A stretch of 27,357 nucleotides of DNA from Pseudomonadota bacterium. GTDB taxonomy: Bacteria > Pseudomonadota > Gammaproteobacteria > Burkholderiales > Rhodocyclaceae. This document shows, piece after piece, positions 22,355 to 27,357 of the stretch. The position numbers and the translations under genes were made by a program. The stretch spans positions 1-27,357 of the forward strand of contig WRJU01000249.1 of assembly GCA_009778425.1 (NCBI GenBank), read 5' to 3'. Numbering within the stretch: the first letter of the stretch is position 1; each line of letters starts with the position of its first letter. The notes under the pieces were generated by a model. The model did not search any database, had not been told where the DNA came from, and was given only the letters and a program-made list of their open reading frames with translations.

Positions 22355-23530
22355 TTATTCGTAATAGTTTGGAATAAATTTTTCTACAATATCAGGGGCG
22401 CTACTCTCCAGCTCAGGAAAGAGGTAGCTCCGGGTAATCTTATGATCTTCTTTTAATTTATCCAAAATATCTTTCTTTGAAGCACCATCTATTGTAATTG
22501 ATAACCTAAACATGGAAGGATTAAAAAGACTTGACAGTTTATTGAAGTCAGCAAAAGGAGGCTGGATAATAAAAGCTCCTTGCTGCCTACGAATCCTTTC
22601 GTTATTTAAGCGAGGCAGGCATATCATTGTTCTTGTAAACCATAAAAGAAAAGCCGATAACCGAGATAAATTGGAGTATTTATTAGGCAGATTAAATTGA
22701 TTGCATTTATTATCAATAAAACTTGAAACAAATCCTCCCAAAACTTCTTGCAATTTTTGCATCTCTGAAGGCCATTGTTGCATATCCGGGTTGTCTTCCG
22801 GATTCTCTGTGGCAGTTTTGCACAATTCTATATAAGTGAAATCAATCAGATTCTCTATCTCATGCAAAGTACGAATCGCTTCAGTTGGTTCTGATTTTTC
22901 AGAATCTCTAAGCCTGTTAGCAATGTCACTACTAAGCTTCAGATAATCATCTTTATATTTAGATTTGTTCGTATCAAAAAAAACTTTCCAGTGATAAAAG
23001 TCTAAAATGCCAAGGCAGCCACTTATGGCATCCCTGATGAGTCCATCAAAATCTACTCTTATGTCAAGCCCAATGGTAAGAAGCCTTTCATAATCATCAA
23101 AAAAAGCGATTCCATTTTGCGGAAAGCCAAATACAAACACTTTACCATTCTGACTTTCATCTCCTTCACATGCAAAAAATAATGCTACATACGCATGTGA
23201 CGTAACATCTATAAGTCTCGTAGGAATTTTATAGTGTTGCATACGAACCAACTTATTTAATACATCATCTTCCTGTGGAAAATCGTCTGGAAACATGCGT
23301 TGAACTTCTTTATAGATTTTATACTCACTCTTTAATCTTTGCTGAAGACCATCTTTACCCATTTTTCTATATATGCTTGCGCCAAAGCTCTCATATTCTT
23401 CCTTTTCGCCACGGTAAAAAAATTCCAAATTTTCACCATGATGGATTCTAAAACTTTCCTTTATGTGATCTATTGCCGTTTTGAAATCATCAATATTTGT
23501 AATTGGTTCACAGTTAACAGTATCAGACAT
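22355..23530 (-). CDS. FRG-domain protein, AT-rich cargo
   Basis: This 391-residue protein carries an FRG domain (about 30-130): FFYRGEKEEYESFGASIYRK, then MQHYKIPTRLIDVTSHAYVA and LFFACEG. FRG domains occur in phage and mobile-element proteins and in some antiphage loci; the biochemical activity is not settled. The C-terminal 200 residues are mostly helical and unfamiliar. I use the ATG at 23530 with GGGGGATCGG just upstream; a TTG seven codons earlier is less likely. The gene is far richer in A/T than its neighbours and is transcribed against the conjugation operon, so it was probably acquired separately. Confidence 0.85.
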   Translation of the reverse strand: MSDTVNCEPITNIDDFKTAIDHIKESFRIHHGENLEFFYRGEKEEYESFGASIYRKMGKDGLQQRLKSEYKIYKEVQRMFPDDFPQEDDVLNKLVRMQHYKIPTRLIDVTSHAYVALFFACEGDESQNGKVFVFGFPQNGIAFFDDYERLLTIGLDIRVDFDGLIRDAISGCLGILDFYHWKVFFDTNKSKYKDDYLKLSSDIANRLRDSEKSEPTEAIRTLHEIENLIDFTYIELCKTATENPEDNPDMQQWPSEMQKLQEVLGGFVSSFIDNKCNQFNLPNKYSNLSRLSAFLLWFTRTMICLPRLNNERIRRQQGAFIIQPPFADFNKLSSLFNPSMFRLSITIDGASKKDILDKLKEDHKITRSYLFPELESSAPDIVEKFIPNYYE

Positions 23531-23553
23531 TTTCCGATCCCCCAAAATCAAAC

Positions 23554-23745
23554 TTATGCAAACCCCTCACGTTCTCCTGTGTCCTCATACTCAACGACCT
23601 TGAGCAAGTCCAGGAGGTAGCACTCAGAACAATTATTGCATAGCAAGCTTTCGAGCGGCACTTTGAGGCTTCTTGGACTCAGCTCCGAAGTGACCGCGCT
23701 TTGCTTGGCTGATTGGCATACCCTGTCGATGCGATCAAAACCCAA
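23554..23745 (-). pseudogene. Possible gene remnant upstream of the FRG gene
   Basis: A minus-strand frame of up to 63 codons lies just before the FRG gene, opening after a stop with only a TTG as start and no ribosome site. Its end, LLCNNCSECYLLDLLKVVEY, has a CxxCxxC cluster and looks protein-like, so this may be the 3' end of a lost gene. I do not recognise it. The rest of 23531-23860 holds nothing else supported. Confidence 0.3.
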
Positions 23746-23860
23746 TCAAGAATTTCAGGAGGCGGAAAAATATCATAAGATGATGATAAATAAGGGATTT
23801 AATATTTTCCCGTCGCCTATCTAGGCCGAAAAATCAAAACACGATCAAAACTTTCACCCG

Positions 23861-25336
23861 CTATGCCCAGAACGGAACATAACCCGCACGAGGGTGCTCT
23901 GGGTCTGCCGGTCGTATCAGGTTTGCTTGAAGGGCTTGCCGGATGACGGCGGATGCCTGTGCCGCATTTTGCGAAGGGATTCCAAAGCGTTCACAAAGCG
24001 TGGAATTTTTCATCCGCTGGCCGCTGACATATTTCAATGCTGCATGTTGATAACATGCTCGCACCCTTTCATCCTGTGTCATTTTTGTGAAGCGGCGCGG
24101 CGCAAACAAGATGGTACGCACGGCGTCCCCCTCCCGTCGGAAATCAGGAGGGGGCAATTGATGTAACTCTGCGGCATCAATCACCTTGTCGATCCCTGTT
24201 CCCTGTTCCTCGCAAAAGCGCATACGACGCATCAGAGAGGCCAGAGCCTCATTGCGTGAACGAGGCGGGGAATCAAGAAAACGGTCGGGGCTGACGAGCG
24301 GTTGCCCCGGATTGGTGATCTCAAGGCGATCCCTGAACATCTCGATCAATGGGCCGGTGCCGGTGATTGTCATGTCTTGATGGATCAAGGCATTGGCGAT
24401 CAGTTCACGGATCGCAATCACCGGATAGAGCGGTCGCACCTCGCGGAAAGCCAGCCCGATATGCTCATTATGCGGCAGCAACCCGTCGATGTAGTCAATA
24501 AGCCCATGAAAACCATTGGCATAACCCTCCTTGCCGTCCCGCCGATGCATCACTTTATCGGCGCGATTGAAGCCAGCATAGGCAACGAAACGCACTGCTT
24601 TGCGCGCAATGTTGGGCGGAAAGTCGCTCAATTGTTTGGCGAAAAGGATCGCGCCGAGATGGGTGATATTCCAATGCCCCCCGACATCCGCCTGGACAAG
24701 CTGGTCGGCGGAAAGCTTATCGAATATACCAGCGCGGTTGTCCGGTAGCGGCTGGCCGGTCAGGTCAAAATAGCTGGCGTAATCCAGCCGTGCCAGAACT
24801 TCATCGCCTGTCAGGAACTGGGCAGCAAGACCCGTTTCCCATACATAAGGTTGCAGTTTCGCCCAGAGCGCACGGAGGCGTTCGGGATGGTCAGCGAGGC
24901 GCGGCGTTGCCTCGCCAATACGGATAAAGGCTGTCCTATCAAATTCCACCGGGCTTGCCGCCGCAGCGGGGATTTCCAGCAAGACCAGCTTTTTACCGTG
25001 ATAGTCGAGCGCCTTGAAGCAAAAGGCGATGGACGGCTGCAAGCGTTGGGCCAGCCACAGTTCCAAGGGCTGCCCCTGCTCCTTCTGGCTGCTTGGTTCA
25101 AAACTTGTGCCGACAGCAGAATGGTCAGAATCCCTTACACCCCAAAGCACGTAGGCAAAATGCTGGTCTGCCAGCCGTGCGGAATTTGAGAGGGCAGAAA
25201 CCAGCTTCCCGATCATCTGCGGATCAGCTTTATTTTCCTTGAACTCCACCCATGACGTTTCCGCTGGAAGCGCGCGCAAATCGCTAATCAAAGCCAAGAC
25301 ACGGGCATCGGTAACAGGAATACTCGGCGCACTCAT
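23861..25336 (-). CDS. Schlafen AlbA_2 domain / HATPase protein
   Basis: This 491-residue protein starts with an AlbA_2 (Schlafen-type) domain (about 25-150) containing SWVEFKENKADPQMIGK and LLEIPAAAASPVEF. A GHKL-type ATPase region follows: RELIANALIHQDM (about 308-320), DRLEITNPGQ (about 335-345) and EEQGTGIDKV (about 374-383). A winged-helix-like end closes it (about 410-491). The architecture is that of the widespread RecG-like ATP-binding regulators. Some AlbA_2 proteins act in defence, others in regulation; which applies here is unclear. The ATG at 25336 has AGGGG upstream. Its composition is closer to the element than the FRG gene, so the two may have arrived separately. Confidence 0.9.
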   Translation of the reverse strand: MSAPSIPVTDARVLALISDLRALPAETSWVEFKENKADPQMIGKLVSALSNSARLADQHFAYVLWGVRDSDHSAVGTSFEPSSQKEQGQPLELWLAQRLQPSIAFCFKALDYHGKKLVLLEIPAAAASPVEFDRTAFIRIGEATPRLADHPERLRALWAKLQPYVWETGLAAQFLTGDEVLARLDYASYFDLTGQPLPDNRAGIFDKLSADQLVQADVGGHWNITHLGAILFAKQLSDFPPNIARKAVRFVAYAGFNRADKVMHRRDGKEGYANGFHGLIDYIDGLLPHNEHIGLAFREVRPLYPVIAIRELIANALIHQDMTITGTGPLIEMFRDRLEITNPGQPLVSPDRFLDSPPRSRNEALASLMRRMRFCEEQGTGIDKVIDAAELHQLPPPDFRREGDAVRTILFAPRRFTKMTQDERVRACYQHAALKYVSGQRMKNSTLCERFGIPSQNAAQASAVIRQALQANLIRPADPEHPRAGYVPFWA

Positions 25337-25586
25337 TGGCTGCCCCTGAGTGCTTGCCCGATATCTACGGTGTTCATGAGGAAGGTGCCCGATTGTTCAT
25401 TTCATTGCGCATCAAGAAGTAGCCAGCATTCTACTGTCAGTTCCATTGAAGGGGCACGCCGAGATCCATCCCTATGCTCCTACCGAATGGCTGGAACAAA
25501 AAGGTCGCCTCACAAATCCCTTTTTCCGTAGAAAACAGCCCCCCTCGGCGCGAACATCGTGCTTCCTTCAATGGGACGGAATCACG
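25337..25586. promoter_or_regulatory. Divergent region between cargo and the RAQPRD operon
   Basis: The AlbA_2 gene leaves to the left and the conjugation genes resume to the right, so promoters in both directions are expected here. No clean -35/-10 pair is visible. A plus-strand frame opens at 25446, but the signal peptide at 25587 places the true start downstream. Confidence 0.4.
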
Positions 25587-26018
25587 ATGAAATTGGCCAG
25601 TTCTGCGGGCATCCTGCCCGTGGCAAGCATCACCGCATTGCTGCTATGGGCGGCTACCCTAGCGCATGCGGGCGATGACTTTACTACCGTCGAACCGCCA
25701 GTGGTAGCTGATGGGCTGCCCGCGCAAGGCTCCCAACAGGGCGTTAGTGCGGTTGAGCGCGAACGGGAAACCCTCGCGCTCATCGTGAATAGACTTGCGC
25801 ACATCGGTCGTGAGGCCGGTGCAACCGGGCGTATCGTGCGTTCCGTCCCTCCCCAATTCACCCGCTACCACTTCGACTACGCGCAGCTTCAGGCCGATCT
25901 AACCCGGATTGAGAAGGGCATCCATGCCTACTTGAACCCCACGCGCACGCAGCCGCGCGACGTGGGGGTGCTTCCCGCCGACTACACCCACGAGGCCCTT
26001 GAGGGTGAAGAAGAATGA
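25587..26018 (+). CDS. RAQPRD family ICE protein (TIGR01690)
   Basis: This 143-residue exported protein has a signal peptide (1-29, ending LAHAG). Near the end it carries RTQPRDVGVLPADY, a variant of the RAQPRD motif that names the family. The central part ERETLALIVNRLAHIGREA and YAQLQADLTRIEKGIHAYLN is helical. Members are small periplasmic proteins of unknown role in GI-type conjugation operons. I choose the ATG at 25587, with GGGACGGA upstream, because only this start gives a normal signal peptide. The stop overlaps the next start as ATGA. Confidence 0.9.
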   Translation: MKLASSAGILPVASITALLLWAATLAHAGDDFTTVEPPVVADGLPAQGSQQGVSAVERERETLALIVNRLAHIGREAGATGRIVRSVPPQFTRYHFDYAQLQADLTRIEKGIHAYLNPTRTQPRDVGVLPADYTHEALEGEEE

Positions 26019-26275
26019 GCCTTTCTTCCGACCAAAACGCGGCCTTTCAGGCAAGCGCAGGTATATCGCCCTCCCAGACCTCAGTCGTGATGCTCGGCAT
26101 CGTTTTTGCCGTGCTGCTGCTCTACGGCGCGTGGTCGCTCAAGACCGCCTACAGCGGGTGGGCGCAGCAAGAGCTTTCCAACGCCCAATTCGCCCTGGTC
26201 ATCGTGCGCTTCCTGGCCATCTTCCTGGGACTGGGATTTTTACTTCCTCAAATAATACTGCGAGGCAATTTATGA
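26015..26275 (+). CDS. PFL_4701 family ICE protein (TIGR03758)
   Basis: This 86-residue membrane protein matches TIGR03758 (DUF3262). It has two hydrophobic segments (about 24-44 and 60-84) around YSGWAQQELSNAQF. The size and position, between RAQPRD and PFL_4702, match those in PFGI-1-type elements. It may be a small subunit of the inner-membrane channel; no activity is known. It overlaps both neighbours by four bases. Confidence 0.9.
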   Translation: MSLSSDQNAAFQASAGISPSQTSVVMLGIVFAVLLLYGAWSLKTAYSGWAQQELSNAQFALVIVRFLAIFLGLGFLLPQIILRGNL

Positions 26276-26658
26276 GAACTTTCCACACCCCCCGTTTTGC
26301 CGCCACGTTTGCGCGGGTCGCCTATGGTCAGTATCTGGCCTGGGCCGCGTTTGTGCTGGCTGCCTTTAGCCCGCTCGCAGCCTGGGCGGCGCTCCCCCCG
26401 ATGGACGCCCCAACCCGTGGTGCAGGTACCACCATTCTGGAGACTTTGCAAAACTACGGTTTCGACATCGTGATGCTGCTCTCGCTCATCGTCGTCGCCA
26501 GCATGTTCGTGGGCGTCTGCTATCACGCCTATAACCGGTACTCCGAAATCCATGCAGGACGCGCTACTTGGGGCCAATTCGGGCTTTCCGTCGCTGTCGG
26601 CGCAGCGCTCCTCGTGATCGGTATCTGGCTCGTCACCAAGGCAACCGGCGTACTGTAA
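26272..26658 (+). CDS. PFL_4702 family ICE protein (TIGR03745)
   Basis: This 128-residue protein matches TIGR03745 (DUF2976). A signal-like N-terminus ends near residue 40 (SPLAAWAALPPMDAPTRG), followed by two membrane segments (about 63-85 and 105-124) around YNRYSEIHAGRATWGQFG. The layout is like VirB2/TraA-type pilins with two helices, so it might be the pilin-like subunit; this is inference. It overlaps the previous gene by four bases and the next by one. Confidence 0.9.
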   Translation: MRTFHTPRFAATFARVAYGQYLAWAAFVLAAFSPLAAWAALPPMDAPTRGAGTTILETLQNYGFDIVMLLSLIVVASMFVGVCYHAYNRYSEIHAGRATWGQFGLSVAVGAALLVIGIWLVTKATGVL

Positions 26659-27059
26659 TGGCGGCGTCAAACCTGTTCGCGCATGACGGCACCGTCATGT
26701 TCCTGCCGCACCGGCTGAACCGTCAGCCGGTGGTTGTGCGGGGGCTCACCGCCGACGAACTGTTTACTTGCGCGGGTCTCTCTTCGCTTCTGGGAGCCAT
26801 CCCCGGAAGCCTGCTTGCCTGGGCCTTCGGTGCGCTTGCCATGATCCCCACGGTGATCGTCTTCTCAGTTGCCCTTGGCATCTACGCCGGAGGCGGGTTT
26901 TTACGGCGGCAAAAGAGAGGACGGCCCGATACCTGGCTCTACCGAAGCCTCCAGATGCGGATCACCCGCCGCGTACCAGCCTTGGCGGGCGTGTTGGGCG
27001 GGCACGGCCTCATCCACCGCTCGGGGGTCTGGAGTACGCGGAGGACGCAGCATTCATGA
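26658..27059 (+). CDS. TIGR03750 family conjugation protein
   Basis: This 133-residue membrane protein matches TIGR03750 (DUF3487). FLPHRLNRQPVVVRGLTADE precedes two adjacent membrane segments (about 40-77), then RQKRGRPDTWLYRSLQMRI. The family resembles TraL/VirB3-like small inner-membrane proteins in position and topology. Its ATG shares one base with the upstream stop (TAATG) and its end overlaps the next start by four bases. Confidence 0.9.
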   Translation: MAASNLFAHDGTVMFLPHRLNRQPVVVRGLTADELFTCAGLSSLLGAIPGSLLAWAFGALAMIPTVIVFSVALGIYAGGGFLRRQKRGRPDTWLYRSLQMRITRRVPALAGVLGGHGLIHRSGVWSTRRTQHS

Positions 27060-27357
27060 GCCGCTTTGCCAACGAAGTCGAACACCTGAGATCGCACACC
27101 AGAACGCTGCGCCTCGTCGTGGCAGGACTTTTCGTGGTGCTAGCGCTCTGCCTTGGCGGCTGGTGGCATGCGCCTTCAACCCTCACTATTCACGTTCCCC
27201 CTGATTTGAGATCGGGCAGTACCCGAAAGTGGTGGGACATTCCGCCGGAGAACGTCTATACGTTCGCCTTCTACATCTGGCAGCAGTTGCATCGCTGGCC
27301 TAACGACGGGGAGGCAGATTATGCGCGCAACATCCGCATGCTCTCGGCCTACCTCAC
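27056..27357 (+). CDS. PFL_4703 family protein (TIGR03746), TraE/VirB8-like, partial
   Basis: The first 100 residues or so are seen before the right edge. They match TIGR03746 (DUF2895): a short cytoplasmic N-terminus, one membrane segment (about 20-38, LVVAGLFVVLALCLGGWWHA) and then LTIHVPPDLRSGSTRKWWDI and VYTFAFYIWQQLHRWPNDGE. By topology and position it is the TraE/VirB8-type assembly factor of the channel. It overlaps the previous gene by four bases. The gene is intact as far as visible. Confidence 0.9.
   Translation, partial: MSRFANEVEHLRSHTRTLRLVVAGLFVVLALCLGGWWHAPSTLTIHVPPDLRSGSTRKWWDIPPENVYTFAFYIWQQLHRWPNDGEADYARNIRMLSAYL

Noticed and set aside
22279..25440. Transposon carrying the cargo genes
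   Set aside because: I see no transposase, no terminal inverted repeats and no clear target duplication at the borders.
1..27357. tRNA, rRNA or complete attachment site
   Set aside because: No tRNA-like cloverleaf or rRNA segment was recognised on either strand, and no integrase gene is present.

Overview
The window carries the front and middle of an integrative and conjugative element (ICE) of the PFGI-1/ICEclc/SPI-7 (GI-type T4SS) class, from a GC-rich pseudomonadote, most likely beta- or gammaproteobacterial. This rests on the ordered set of recognisable family members: AlpA, ParA, ParB, DUF2857, STY4528-type replication protein, PFL_4669, DUF3158, TopB, DUF3577, PilL, PFL_4693, PFL_4695, TraD, PFL_4697, RAQPRD, PFL_4701, PFL_4702, TIGR03750 and PFL_4703. 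No rRNA, tRNA, integrase or relaxase gene lies in the window, so neither end of the element is seen.

Layout. 1-678 is an AT-rich, mostly non-coding leader with operator-like repeats, then a coiled-coil protein of unknown role (679-1440). A gap holding a 38-bp near-perfect palindrome and a promoter (1653-1760) precedes the maintenance and replication operon alpA-parA-small ORF-parB-DUF2857-STY4528-PFL_4669-DUF3158 (1818-8009), followed by topB (8422-10392). From 10393 to 17091 lies an accessory region: a hairpin-rich non-coding stretch, two copies of a structured RNA, an H-NS-like silencer, a three-gene cassette (52-aa protein, ABC ATPase-GNAT fusion, formyltransferase), the DUF3577 gene and three further conserved ICE genes, several with hairpin/T-run leaders. 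From 17229 begins the conjugation (mating-pair) operon, with 1-4 base stop/start overlaps between most adjacent genes. It is interrupted at 22279-25440 by two opposite-strand cargo genes: an AT-rich FRG-domain gene and a Schlafen AlbA_2/HATPase gene. It resumes with RAQPRD to PFL_4703, which runs off the right edge.

How it works together. AlpA/ParA/ParB and the 38-bp palindrome probably control and stabilise the element. The STY4528 gene contains a perfect DnaA box, five phased copies of a CTTCGGAATCCGAAG-like sequence and an AT-rich repeat block, and so looks like a replication origin embedded in a coding sequence. TopB, DUF3577 and the PFL_4669/DUF3158 proteins would process element DNA. 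TraD and the PFL_46xx/47xx proteins form the coupling protein and secretion channel. The ABC-GNAT/formyltransferase cassette and the FRG and AlbA_2 genes are likely cargo for host-virus or anti-restriction conflict.

The points most worth a second look are the intragenic origin candidate, the duplicated covarying RNA, the hairpin/T-run leaders and the acyl/formyl-transfer cassette. All family calls are from reading the sequence; no search was run.
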